Below are positions 45,253 to 53,464 of a stretch of 64,000 nucleotides of DNA, piece after piece. Origin of the DNA: Corynebacterium atrinae (lineage in GTDB: Bacteria; Actinomycetota; Actinomycetes; Mycobacteriales; Mycobacteriaceae). The notes under the pieces were generated by a model. It had not been told where the DNA came from. It was given only the letters and a program-made list of their open reading frames with translations, and searched no databases. The translations under genes and the position numbers were made by a program. The stretch spans positions 2,046,001 to 2,110,000 of the forward strand of contig NZ_CP046977.1 in NCBI RefSeq assembly GCF_030408455.1, read 5' to 3'. Every line of letters starts with the position of its first letter. Position 1 is the first letter of the stretch.

Positions 45253-46145
45253 CCAGCTTCACCATCGACGATTTCACCTACCGCCGCATCGCAGGCGCCG
45301 ACGGCGTCCACCTCAACGTCGCCGTTGGGGGCGAGGGCCCGGCCGTGGTTCTGCTTCACGGGTTCCCGCAGACGCACTACATGTGGCGTCACGTCGCCCG
45401 ACTGCTCGCCCAGCAGTACACGGTGATCGTCCCGGACCTGCGCGGCTACGGGGACAGTGACAAGCCGGCCGCCCAGGACGTCAACACGTATTCCAAGCGC
45501 ACCATGGGCAACGACATCATCACTGTCGTCCGCGAGCTCGGTTTCGACAGCTTCGGCCTCGTCGGCCACGACCGCGGCGCGCTCGTCGCCGTCCGCGCTG
45601 GCCTCGATCACCCCGAGTCCATCGCCTTCCTCGGCATCCTCGACGTTCTGCCCACCCTCGACACCTGGTCGGTTCTGCAGGGCGTGAACGCCAAGGTGGC
45701 CTGGCACCTGTACCTCATGGCCCAGCCCGCTGGGATGCCCGAGAAGATGATCGCTGCAGTCGCCCACGAGTTCTACTCCTCGTTCCTCGACGCCTGGGAC
45801 CCCGCTGGGAATACGTTCACGCCTTCCGAGCGGGACTACTACGTCCAGGCATCGATCGCGTCCACGGACTCGATCGTGGCCGACTACCGAGCGACCGCGG
45901 GAATCGACCTCGACATGGACGCTGCCGACCGCGAGCGAGGCGTCCAGCTGTCCATGCCGGTAGCCGCCATCTCCCAGGACTGGGGCTCTCAGCTCGGTTT
46001 CGACGCCTCCGCGCTGTGGCGCGCCTGGGCGCCCGACTTCACCTACCAGGCGACCACGAGCGGCCACTTCATGGCCGAACAGAACCCCCAGGAGATCGCC
46101 GAATTCGTCCAGGCCCTCGCGCACCGGGCCGACGACCAGCACTGA
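45249..46145 (+). CDS. Alpha/beta hydrolase, haloacid dehalogenase / epoxide hydrolase type
   Basis: A 298-aa hydrolase. The oxyanion motif is LLHGFPQTHYMW, then DLRGYGDSDKP, and the nucleophile elbow GHDRG carries Asp instead of Ser, as in fluoroacetate dehalogenases and epoxide hydrolases. The late His is in TSGHFMAEQ. The segment AWHLYLMAQPAGMPEKMI aligns with the dehalogenase cap, but the Trp that follows the His in fluoroacetate dehalogenase appears to be Leu, and the second active-site Arg is not evident. Either a dehalogenase with altered substrate or an epoxide hydrolase is possible. It is the second passenger of the IS481 element. Confidence 0.85.
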   Translation: MTSFTIDDFTYRRIAGADGVHLNVAVGGEGPAVVLLHGFPQTHYMWRHVARLLAQQYTVIVPDLRGYGDSDKPAAQDVNTYSKRTMGNDIITVVRELGFDSFGLVGHDRGALVAVRAGLDHPESIAFLGILDVLPTLDTWSVLQGVNAKVAWHLYLMAQPAGMPEKMIAAVAHEFYSSFLDAWDPAGNTFTPSERDYYVQASIASTDSIVADYRATAGIDLDMDAADRERGVQLSMPVAAISQDWGSQLGFDASALWRAWAPDFTYQATTSGHFMAEQNPQEIAEFVQALAHRADDQH

Positions 46146-46211
46146 CCACCGCCAACCCGCTGAGGGGCTCATCCGCGCCGGATGAGCCCCTCAGCGCATC
46201 CAAGGACACCG

Positions 46212-47198
46212 ATGTCTCACCAAAACGCCGCCCTCACTCCCCGCCATCGCCTGAAGGTCGCCAAACTCGTCGTCGAGGACGGGTGGCCGATCAGCGAGGT
46301 CGCCGCCCGTTTCCAGGTCTCCTGGCCGACCGTGAAGCGGTGGGTCGACCGCTACCTCGTCGGCGAGTCCATGTACGACCGCACGTCGCGCCCGAAGACG
46401 TCGCCGAACGAGACCCCGAAGACGGTGACGAAGCGGTGCGTCAGCCTGCGAATGCGATTGAGGGAAGGGCCAGTTCAGCTGGCAGCCCGACTCGGCATCG
46501 CCCCTTCGACGGTGCATCGAATCCTCACGACGGCACGCCTGAACCGGCTGTCTTACGTCGACCGGGCCACGGGCGAACCGATCCGCCGGTACGAGCACCC
46601 CCACCCCGGATCCCTCGTACATGTCGACGTGAAGAAGATCGGGAACATCCCTGATGGGGGCGGGTGGCGCTACGTCGGCCGCAAACAGGGCGAGAAGAAC
46701 CGAGCCGCCACCCCAGGCAAGCCACGCAATCAGTACGGCGGCCCGAAGCTCGGGTACGCGTTCGTCCACACGGTCATCGATGACCACTCGCGTGTCGCGT
46801 ACTCCGAGGTCCACGACGACGAGACCGCCATCACCGCCGCCGCCGTCCTGCACCGCGCTGTCGGCTGGTTCGCCGAGCGCGGCGTCACCATCGAACGCAT
46901 CTTGTCGGACAACGGCGGCGCGTACCGGTCCCATCTGTGGCGTGACACCTGTCAGGCGTTGTCGATCACGCCGAAGAGGACCCGCCCGTACCGCCCCCAG
47001 ACGAACGGGAAGGTGGAGCGCTTCCACCGGACCATGGCCGACGGGTGGGCCTACGCTCGCTGCTACACCAGCGAGCACGAACGCCGCGACGCACTGCCCG
47101 ACTGGCTCCACCACTACAACGAGGTGCGTCCGCACACCGCGTGCGCCAACCAGCCGCCCTTCTCACGATTGATCAACGTCCCCGGTCAGTACACCTAG
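46212..47198 (+). CDS. IS481-family transposase
   Basis: A 328-aa DDE transposase. The N-terminal helix-turn-helix is GWPISEVAARFQVSWPTVKRW. The catalytic residues are in LVHVDVKKI (Asp), ILSDNGGAY (Asp) and NGKVERFHRT (Glu). The C-terminus LINVPGQYT is encoded by the right terminal repeat, and the stop codon TAG lies in the target duplication just outside the element, so each new insertion would alter the protein end. ATG 46212 matches the family start MSHQNAALTP. It looks intact and may be active. Confidence 0.95.
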   Translation: MSHQNAALTPRHRLKVAKLVVEDGWPISEVAARFQVSWPTVKRWVDRYLVGESMYDRTSRPKTSPNETPKTVTKRCVSLRMRLREGPVQLAARLGIAPSTVHRILTTARLNRLSYVDRATGEPIRRYEHPHPGSLVHVDVKKIGNIPDGGGWRYVGRKQGEKNRAATPGKPRNQYGGPKLGYAFVHTVIDDHSRVAYSEVHDDETAITAAAVLHRAVGWFAERGVTIERILSDNGGAYRSHLWRDTCQALSITPKRTRPYRPQTNGKVERFHRTMADGWAYARCYTSEHERRDALPDWLHHYNEVRPHTACANQPPFSRLINVPGQYT

Positions 47199-47199
47199 C

Positions 47200-47478
47200 C
47201 AGGGCAATCGCCGAGTTGAAGTCAGAGGGAATCTGCCCGCCAACAGTGGAACACCGGCAGGTGAAATACCTCAACAACATCCTGGAAGGCGACCATGGTC
47301 GGCTGAAGCGGATCTTCGGGCCGAAAGGCGCGTTTAAGAACCGGACATCTGCATATCGGACGTTGAAAGGGATGGAGGCGATGCACTCGATTCACGGAAA
47401 GGGCAAGGCACGATGTTTGCCTACGGGCACCCGAACCCGGACGCGGTGATCGTCAACCGGGTCTTCGAGACGGCCTAA
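47200..47478 (+). pseudogene. IS6-family transposase, 3' part
   Basis: Continues the split transposase with RAIAELKSEGICPPTVEHRQ and VKYLNNILEGDHGRLKR, including the catalytic Glu region. A further frameshift near 47412 separates HSIHGKGK from the typical end MFAYGHPNPDAVIVNRVF. The transposase cannot be functional. Confidence 0.88.
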
Positions 47479-47556
47479 CAACGCCCACACGCAGCGGCCA
47501 TCAGGGAATGAGAAACTGAGTCTTCGCTGCTCTCCCCCCAACTTTGCAACAGCACC

Positions 47557-48227
47557 CGTTGAAGTGGGTAACCCCAATCGAAGGGCATCGGCGCTTCGAC
47601 GCTTCCGATTTCGTTCGAGGTCAGCAGGACACCGTCTACATCCTCAGCAAGGAAGGTGCCGACAACGCTGCAGCCCTGACGACAGCCCTCACCGCGGCGA
47701 TAACTACTGCAGCAGAGCAGCACGGAGAACAGTGTGGTGGCCGGCTCCCAGTGCCGCTCGTGGCCGCGCTCGATGAGGCCGCCAATGTCGTGAAGTGGCC
47801 AGAACTTCCGTCACTCTACAGTCACTACGGCTCGCGCGGAATCATCCTGATGACGATCCTGCAGTCGTACACGCAGGGCGTAGGAGTGTGGGGGGAGGAA
47901 GGCATGGAAGCGATGTGGTCAGCGGCTTCGATCTTGCTTTACGGCGGCGGTGTTCGCGACGACAAGATGCTGCAGAAGCTTGAATCTCTTATCGGCGAGG
48001 TCGAGGTCTTCGAGTCGTCGACCAGCCGTACCGGCGACGGCCCCCGCTCGGTAAGCACACAGCGGCGGGAGAAGAAGATCCTCACTGTCTCCGAGCTTGC
48101 CAGCCTGCAGCAGTGGAGGGCGCTCGTGCTCGCATCAAAACGCCGACCCATGGTCGCGGAGATGGAGCCCTTCTGGGTCCGGCCTTGGCCTGAGAGAATC
48201 CGTGCGCAGCTGGGAGTCACAGCATGA
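47557..48227 (+). pseudogene. Type IV coupling protein (TraD/TraG/VirD4-like), 5'-truncated
   Basis: About 220 codons of the C-terminal part of a conjugative coupling protein. It keeps VYILSKEGADNAAALTTALT and the TraM-recognition region PLVAALDEAANVVKWPELPS with RGIILMTILQSYTQGVGVWG. The N-terminal membrane segments and Walker A are missing, cut off by the IS6 right end. Such proteins pump the relaxase-DNA complex into the secretion channel. Genes downstream on the same strand overlap it. The fragment proves that this DNA belonged to a plasmid or integrative conjugative element. Confidence 0.88.
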
Positions 48228-48574
48228 GTGATCAAGTTCCAGAGACACAGTTCCTGGACGTCTACCAGTTCGTCGATGAGCTCATTGCTCCGCTCTACGG
48301 CGTCACCGAAGCCCGGATCAATGAGGTCCGCTGGGCGAAAACATGGTGGGCCCACGCCGACGTCGTCCTCCGCCTGGATAGTTTGTGGCGCCGCTACGAG
48401 CAGTTGCGAATTTCGGAACCTGCGACATTCCTGGAGACTTTCCTGCGGTCCCACGCGGACTACCACATGCGCTACCTCATGCGCGACGACGGTGTGATGG
48501 CGGACTGCCGTCGGCAGGACATGCCCACTCTGCCGCTCCCCGTTGATCCAATCCCCGAAGGTGGAGAGGAGTGA
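48224..48574 (+). CDS. DUF4913 family protein
   Basis: A 116-aa soluble protein with the DUF4913 pattern: FVDELIAPLYG near the N-terminus, then WAKTWWAHADVVLRLDSLW and a C-terminal SHADYHMRYLM. The family is common on actinobacterial conjugative elements beside coupling-protein genes; its function is unknown. Its ATG overlaps the coupling-protein stop (ATGA), so it was part of the transfer operon. Confidence 0.8.
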   Translation: MSDQVPETQFLDVYQFVDELIAPLYGVTEARINEVRWAKTWWAHADVVLRLDSLWRRYEQLRISEPATFLETFLRSHADYHMRYLMRDDGVMADCRRQDMPTLPLPVDPIPEGGEE

Positions 48575-48576
48575 TC

Positions 48577-48717
48577 ATGCCGACCCCGCTCCACCGGCAA
48601 TGGGAACTCCACGAGCCGGCCCTTGAAGAACTGACCAGCAGACTGCACGCCCTTTCCCAGGAAGCGGGAGACCTTGATCGCGGCGAGCACATAAAGAGAA
48701 ACGGATCACCCTCATGA
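48577..48717 (+). CDS. Small coupled ORF, 46 aa, in the transfer operon
   Basis: A short gene between two overlapping neighbours. ATG 48577 lies behind GGAGAGGAG; a GTG at 48571 overlaps the DUF4913 stop and is an alternative. The product is polar and helical (LHEPALEELTSRLHALSQEA). The stop overlaps the ATG of the next gene. Position and ribosome site make it likely to be real. Function unknown. Confidence 0.6.
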   Translation: MPTPLHRQWELHEPALEELTSRLHALSQEAGDLDRGEHIKRNGSPS

Positions 48718-49343
48718 CCCCCACGCCCTCATCCAGATCAGAGATCGACCGCTCCCTAGCCCGGGCTCTTCGACTGATCCGGCAGGCAGCAGGATCATCG
48801 CGCCGGCACACTCTGCGCCAATCGACCAGAGCTGCCGGTCCGGCGACGTATCGACACCTCACACCGGGGCAGTTGGCATCAGCGGCCTTAGCCGGCCTGG
48901 TCGTGGGCCAGTGGGCAGAAAGGGAAGGTGCCGACAGATTCTTCGTCGCAGAGCTGCAGCGGCGTGGGATGACTGAATCGTGGGCTGCCTGGGACAACGA
49001 CGCCGCCACCGTCAGCGACACTCCGCTGGGCGAGTTTGAGACGAGACTGAGCCAGCTCGGAACACTCACCCACCACAGCCTCGATAATCTGTGCGAAACG
49101 CTGGATAGAGTGGCGTTCGGTGATGATGGTAGAACCCCTGGGGCACTATCGCCGGCGGAAGTGATCGAGGACATGGAGGCCACCGGAATGCCGGAAGAAG
49201 CCATCGACGCTTACGCTGCAGCTGTCGGCACCTCCGCTACGTCCCTTAGCCAGGACCTGGCTGTCCAGGGAGAGTCTCCTACCCCCTTGCTCGCTGCGGA
49301 GATGCCTACAGAAGATGAGGCGGCAGACGAAGCTGCGCTGTAG
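48714..49343 (+). CDS. Hypothetical protein of the conjugative element, 209 aa
   Basis: A soluble, mostly helical protein with no recognised family. Features are a basic N-terminal third (LARALRLIRQ, SSRRHTLRQS), a central GQLASAALAGLVVGQWAERE and a very acidic C-terminus ending in repeated Glu and Ala. It overlaps the small ORF upstream by four bases and ends nine bases from the convergent relaxase gene. It may be a relaxosome or structural accessory, which is inference from position. Confidence 0.65.
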   Translation: MTPTPSSRSEIDRSLARALRLIRQAAGSSRRHTLRQSTRAAGPATYRHLTPGQLASAALAGLVVGQWAEREGADRFFVAELQRRGMTESWAAWDNDAATVSDTPLGEFETRLSQLGTLTHHSLDNLCETLDRVAFGDDGRTPGALSPAEVIEDMEATGMPEEAIDAYAAAVGTSATSLSQDLAVQGESPTPLLAAEMPTEDEAADEAAL

Positions 49344-49351
49344 CCAGGGGG

Positions 49352-52300
49352 CTACTGCTCGAGAGAGTCCTCTCGGCCCTCCTCGGCAGAAGGAGCCACC
49401 GGATCGCTGATAGAGGGTCCGGTGGTCTTCTGGTCCTGCGGTCGTGCGGGCGAGACGAGATCGAGAAGATCCCGGCCGGGGTCAGGGCGCGGTGTCGTGA
49501 CGCGGGAACCGCGGGACGGAACGGGGCGCGCTCCCATCACAGTGTCCACGAGACGCCGACCCGCCACCGCGAGGTCGACAGCCTGATTTTCCTCTGGGCT
49601 GATGAGCAAGTCGCGAGTACGTAGCAACCAGTCGCGCAGCTCCGGGTCACACCCCCGCGACGCGGGGGGGACGGCCGGGACGTCAGAAGACGTGGACAGC
49701 TCAGCTGCCTGGTCGCGCAGCCGGTAAGAAATGACGGCACCGATGTTCTCGGCGTCCCCGAGATTGGTGACTGCTGCGGTCATTAAGTCTCGGGGATCCA
49801 CACCGGCAGCAAGGAGTCTGTGCCACGTGGCAACGACGGTGGAAAGACCTCCCTGCTCCGAGAAACGTGCAGCCTCATCCACGGAGAGCCGGTCAAGGAA
49901 GCTGTCCAGGTACGTGGCGGTGAACTGGCCGGACGCGAGCTCCACCCCATAGGTGTACAGCTGCCCGAGACGCTCCAGGCTTCTGGCCTGGACGACTTCA
50001 TCGAGGTGGACCTCCGTGGCCGTGCGCTGACGGTGGTCTCGGGTGATCGCCCTGGAGAGAACCTCAGCGGCATCCAATCCTGCGGCATTGCCGGAGCCGA
50101 GCCAGTGGGCCTCCTCAGCTTCTTCGTCCAGTCGAGCGTCGGTGACCGCCCAGATCCGGTTCTCCTTCTTTCCCCGGGTCAGTGCCACGTACAGAGTGGA
50201 CCTGTCCGTGGAGTCGTCGATGATCGCGTGAGCGACGTCGACAGTGGCGCCCTGGGCGCGGTGGACTGTTGAGGCATATCCGAGGTGGACGTTCTGGGAG
50301 ACGTATTCAGCAGGCAGCGAAACGCAGGCCCCGCTGGCGGGATCACGCGCCAGCAGACCGCCGTCGCGTCGAATTTCCGCAATGGTGAACATCTGTCCGT
50401 TGATCAGGCGTTCGCCGTCTGGGAGCCGCTCGTTCTTTCGGCAGATGATGGTGTCTCCGACGCCTGCGACATCACCGCGGGACAGGGTGAGCTCATCGGT
50501 AATGCTGACAACTCCTTGGCGAATCCGCTGATCGCGGATCATCTCATTAAGGGCGTCTACGTCGGAATTTGTCGGAGCTACTAGGAGAACCCGCCGACCC
50601 AGAGCTACATCAGCCAGGTACGCCTCTACGGCGTCGGTAAGCATCTCAGTGCGGGTTCCACCAGTAATCCAGTCCCTGTCCTCATAAAACTTGAGTGCCG
50701 CCAGGTTGCCGGCTCGAAGGTTCAGCGAAGCCTCTGCCTGCTCAGCGTCGTTACCGTGAGCAAACCTCATGACGTCAGTGAGTTCTGCGGGATCACTTGC
50801 CTTGCAGAGAGCGGCAAAGAGTCCACCAGCACCTACAGCGTCGAGCTGATGCGGATCACCGATGAGCCGGAGGACTGCACCTGAGGCCTCCGCAATTTCA
50901 GTGAGCGCAGCGAGATTCTCGGTCGTGGCCATGCCGGCCTCGTCGACCAGAAGCATGTCGCCGGCCCGGAGTTGAATGGGCAGCGCGCCCAAGTCCCGTG
51001 CATTCTTCTCGGGGTTCTTTCCCCTCCAGGTATGTGTTAAGTGGTCGACAGTCGAGGCGTCCACGCCGATCTCTTCACCGAGGATCTGGGCGGCCGCCGC
51101 TGAGGGAGCGAGACCGACGACGCGTCGTCCCTCGGCCTGCCAGACGTCCCTGACGATCCGCATGGAGGTCGTCTTTCCGGTGCCGGCCGGTCCGACCCCG
51201 ACGCCGACCAGAGAGCCGCACTGAAGAAGGTGGCGAGACAGTTCGGCCTGTCCGGTGTTCAGAGACCAGCCATGCTCGCGGGTGTGCTCCTCTAGGGCAG
51301 CATTAATCACTCTGCTCGAGGAGAACACCGCCGTCGGCTCTGTGACTGCCGACAGCACCCGCGCCTCCGCGTGCAGAATCGCTGCCGTCGAGTACTTCTC
51401 GGAACCGATGTGTCGGTCCACGCCGCTGGCCGAAGCGTCACCATCGGTCCGGAGCTGCAGCGGGAGATCAGGCGATTCTGAGGGACTGAGATCTACCACC
51501 AAATCGTTAACAATCGTCTCGGTAAGGAGCTGATGAGCGCGAGCCACCTCGTCCGAATTCTCAAACCGAAAACCCTTGAGGGCAGTCCCCACTGCCGCAG
51601 TGATGTGATGACGGGAGAAGTAAGAGCGCCGAGCAATCACCGATTCCAAGATCTGCCCTCCCCGCTTCCGGAGCTCATGGCGGACTTGACCGTCGTCAGC
51701 CCCGAAGAAGTAAGGACGGCGATCCTGTGGGGATGTTCCGACCATCTCCTTCAGCTTCTCGATGAGGTCCTCCCCATCACTCACTGTCCGCGCTTCCTGT
51801 GCCCAAGTGGCTCGAAGATCAGCAAGAGATTCCGCAGGCTTCTTGGCATCGCGGGTCTCCAGGATTGCCGCCTGCCACAGCTGCTTGACCGTCTGATGGT
51901 CTGGCTGGTGGCCATGTTTGGCAACGTAAGCCGACAGCATTGTCTCGTACACCGGACGTGCCAAGGTGCGCCGCTTAGAGAAAACGTCGATCAACTTCTG
52001 AGGGACACCAGCAACTTCCCACACCGGAGCCTTGTCCCGGCCACGAGACGAAGCCTCGAAAGAGATTCCCATCTTGCGAGTGAGGATCTCTTGCATGACG
52101 GAGTCATAGCGCGCAGAGAGGGTCTGATGGTTCATGAATAGCGGCCTCCCGTCAAGTGCTCGCCACCTTCCGTCCGGGCCTTGAACCTTGTTTGAGATCA
52201 GAACGTGCGAGTGAAGGTCAGGATCTCCACTGCGGGTGTCGAAATGAGTGAACTCTGCAGCGAGCAGTCCTCGTGAGCGCACCTGCGCCAGTCCACCCGT

Positions 52301-52993
52301 ACCCTGACGCGTTCGCACGACGTTATCTTCGGCCCATGCGAGAACCTCCGCGACCGCCTCGTGGTGGCAGGCGGCGATCCGAGACGCCGTTCGCTCATCG
52401 CTTAAGGCCCACAGAACAGACACGGACTTGGCCGGTGAGAAGGTCAGATCGTAGCCTGCCACAGCCTGCTTGACCTCAGCTCGCTGGAGGTTGACCCAGG
52501 CGACGACGTCGCGTGCGGGAGCGTTGGTGTATCCGGTCGCCTCAACGTAGAAGGGCCGGCCAACGCTGACGGCCAGCTCAGAGCGCTCCGCATCCAAGGG
52601 AAGGCGGTTTTGCTCGCGAAGAAACGAACTCTCGGCTGATCTCAGAGCGTTCAGTACCGGGATGTTGTTGGTGTACGAGGGGAACTTTCCACCGAGCTGG
52701 CAGTCCTTCAAACTTGTCCCTTCGAGGAGCTTTGAATCGGTGTCGGGGTGCAAGCCCAGGCCGTAAAGCGCGGCCATCTGATCCGCTTCAACTATCTGCC
52801 CTGTCGTCGCTGACGATGACTCCAGCGCCGCCAGTCCCCGTCCCAGCCAGCGCCCCGGAGGGGTGCCTTTGGCGGCGTAGTAGGAAGCGAGCTTTCCTGT
52901 TTCCGTCGACTGGTCGTAGGCATCATTTGTCGCCACCGAGCGCAGCAGGTACTGGTACCCAGCACCTGCGTGTACCGCCCGAAAGCTCATCAT
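49352..52993 (-). CDS. traA: MobF-family relaxase-helicase (TraA-like)
   Basis: A 1213-aa conjugative relaxase. The N-terminal TrwC-like domain (about 1-300) carries catalytic tyrosines near residue 13-26 and the HUH metal site in FTHFDTRSGDPDLHSHV (about 240-257). The C-terminal two thirds is a RecD/TraI-like helicase with Walker A GPAGTGKTT (about 604) and DEAGMATTENL. It nicks oriT, binds the 5' end and unwinds the strand for transfer. It is full-length. It diverges from the gene at 53117, and the 120 bases between contain an oriT candidate. Confidence 0.93.
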   Translation of the reverse strand: MMSFRAVHAGAGYQYLLRSVATNDAYDQSTETGKLASYYAAKGTPPGRWLGRGLAALESSSATTGQIVEADQMAALYGLGLHPDTDSKLLEGTSLKDCQLGGKFPSYTNNIPVLNALRSAESSFLREQNRLPLDAERSELAVSVGRPFYVEATGYTNAPARDVVAWVNLQRAEVKQAVAGYDLTFSPAKSVSVLWALSDERTASRIAACHHEAVAEVLAWAEDNVVRTRQGTGGLAQVRSRGLLAAEFTHFDTRSGDPDLHSHVLISNKVQGPDGRWRALDGRPLFMNHQTLSARYDSVMQEILTRKMGISFEASSRGRDKAPVWEVAGVPQKLIDVFSKRRTLARPVYETMLSAYVAKHGHQPDHQTVKQLWQAAILETRDAKKPAESLADLRATWAQEARTVSDGEDLIEKLKEMVGTSPQDRRPYFFGADDGQVRHELRKRGGQILESVIARRSYFSRHHITAAVGTALKGFRFENSDEVARAHQLLTETIVNDLVVDLSPSESPDLPLQLRTDGDASASGVDRHIGSEKYSTAAILHAEARVLSAVTEPTAVFSSSRVINAALEEHTREHGWSLNTGQAELSRHLLQCGSLVGVGVGPAGTGKTTSMRIVRDVWQAEGRRVVGLAPSAAAAQILGEEIGVDASTVDHLTHTWRGKNPEKNARDLGALPIQLRAGDMLLVDEAGMATTENLAALTEIAEASGAVLRLIGDPHQLDAVGAGGLFAALCKASDPAELTDVMRFAHGNDAEQAEASLNLRAGNLAALKFYEDRDWITGGTRTEMLTDAVEAYLADVALGRRVLLVAPTNSDVDALNEMIRDQRIRQGVVSITDELTLSRGDVAGVGDTIICRKNERLPDGERLINGQMFTIAEIRRDGGLLARDPASGACVSLPAEYVSQNVHLGYASTVHRAQGATVDVAHAIIDDSTDRSTLYVALTRGKKENRIWAVTDARLDEEAEEAHWLGSGNAAGLDAAEVLSRAITRDHRQRTATEVHLDEVVQARSLERLGQLYTYGVELASGQFTATYLDSFLDRLSVDEAARFSEQGGLSTVVATWHRLLAAGVDPRDLMTAAVTNLGDAENIGAVISYRLRDQAAELSTSSDVPAVPPASRGCDPELRDWLLRTRDLLISPEENQAVDLAVAGRRLVDTVMGARPVPSRGSRVTTPRPDPGRDLLDLVSPARPQDQKTTGPSISDPVAPSAEEGREDSLEQ

Positions 52994-53116
52994 GGACCTC
53001 AGTCTATCCGGGGTTCACCCCAATCTCACTAAAAGTGCATACTGTGTGTGGCAGTTTTAGAGCCGAGTAGCGGCGAAGATCTGGCGTTAAGGCTGACGGA
53101 TTCCTAGGGTGAAGAC
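52994..53116. promoter_or_regulatory. oriT candidate between relaxase and accessory gene
   Basis: Holds GGGGT/ACCCC around TC (53010-53021). It also holds an inverted repeat CTAAAAGTGC / GCAGTTTTAG (53029-53038 and 53051-53060, one mismatch) whose 12-base loop is GT-rich (ACTGTGTGTG). A hairpin beside a relaxase gene is the usual form of a nic region. No nic site is recognised by sequence alone. Confidence 0.5.
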
Positions 53117-53464
53117 ATGGCTAAACGATCAACAAAGCGACCAAGTGCACGAATGAAGGCGAAGGAACGTCTTGCAGATCAATTCGCGGAACTGCAAGCT
53201 CTCGAGATTGCCCTTGGGCGCGCCCTCACCCAGTGGGAGGCCGTCGAGAGGGCGGAGCAATCCCTCCGCGAAGCCCTGGAGCCCCTCGTAGAAAGGGGCT
53301 TCAACCGGGCAAAGATTGCAGATCTTCTCGGCGTAGACTCCGCGGATGTCGGCCGCGTACTAGCTCTTCCCCTCCCCACTGATGACGCCAGAGTTGACCC
53401 GGATAGTGAGGAGCATCTGTCAGGGCATGAGGATGATTCCTCGAGCTCCCCCGACGATGTCTAG
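53117..53464 (+). CDS. Probable relaxosome accessory protein with HTH, 115 aa
   Basis: A charged protein. Residues 1-20 are basic, 20-60 form a likely coiled coil (LADQFAELQALEIALGRALT) and 60-80 a helix-turn-helix-like segment (FNRAKIADLLGVDSADV). The C-terminus is acidic and Ser-rich. Its position divergent from a MobF relaxase, next to the oriT candidate, suggests an oriT-binding helper. That role is inferred. Confidence 0.6.
   Translation: MAKRSTKRPSARMKAKERLADQFAELQALEIALGRALTQWEAVERAEQSLREALEPLVERGFNRAKIADLLGVDSADVGRVLALPLPTDDARVDPDSEEHLSGHEDDSSSSPDDV

Larger units (their letters stand above)
44498..47193. mobile_element. IS481-family element carrying a TetR regulator and an alpha/beta hydrolase
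   Basis: A 2696-bp element with perfect 23-bp terminal inverted repeats (44498-44520 and 47171-47193, starting TGTACTGACCGGGG). It is flanked by the 6-bp target duplication CCTAGC (44492-44497 and 47194-47199). Removing it and one duplication restores the IS6 transposase frame (APSLARAIAEL). IS481 elements are usually about 1 kb; the extra 1.6 kb holds two passenger genes between the left end and the transposase. All three genes read the same way. Confidence 0.93.
44008..47556. mobile_element. IS6-family insertion sequence, interrupted by an IS481-family element
   Basis: The ends are perfect 17-bp inverted repeats, GGTGCTGTTGCAAAGTT at 44008-44024 and its complement at 47540-47556, typical of the IS6/IS26 family. 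Without the nested insert the element is about 850 bp, the usual length. The flanking octamers differ (GCCAAGAT left, CGTTGAAG right), so there is no target duplication. That fits an IS-mediated deletion or replicon fusion, not a simple insertion. Its transposase is broken three times: a two-base change, the insert and a late frameshift. Confidence 0.9.
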
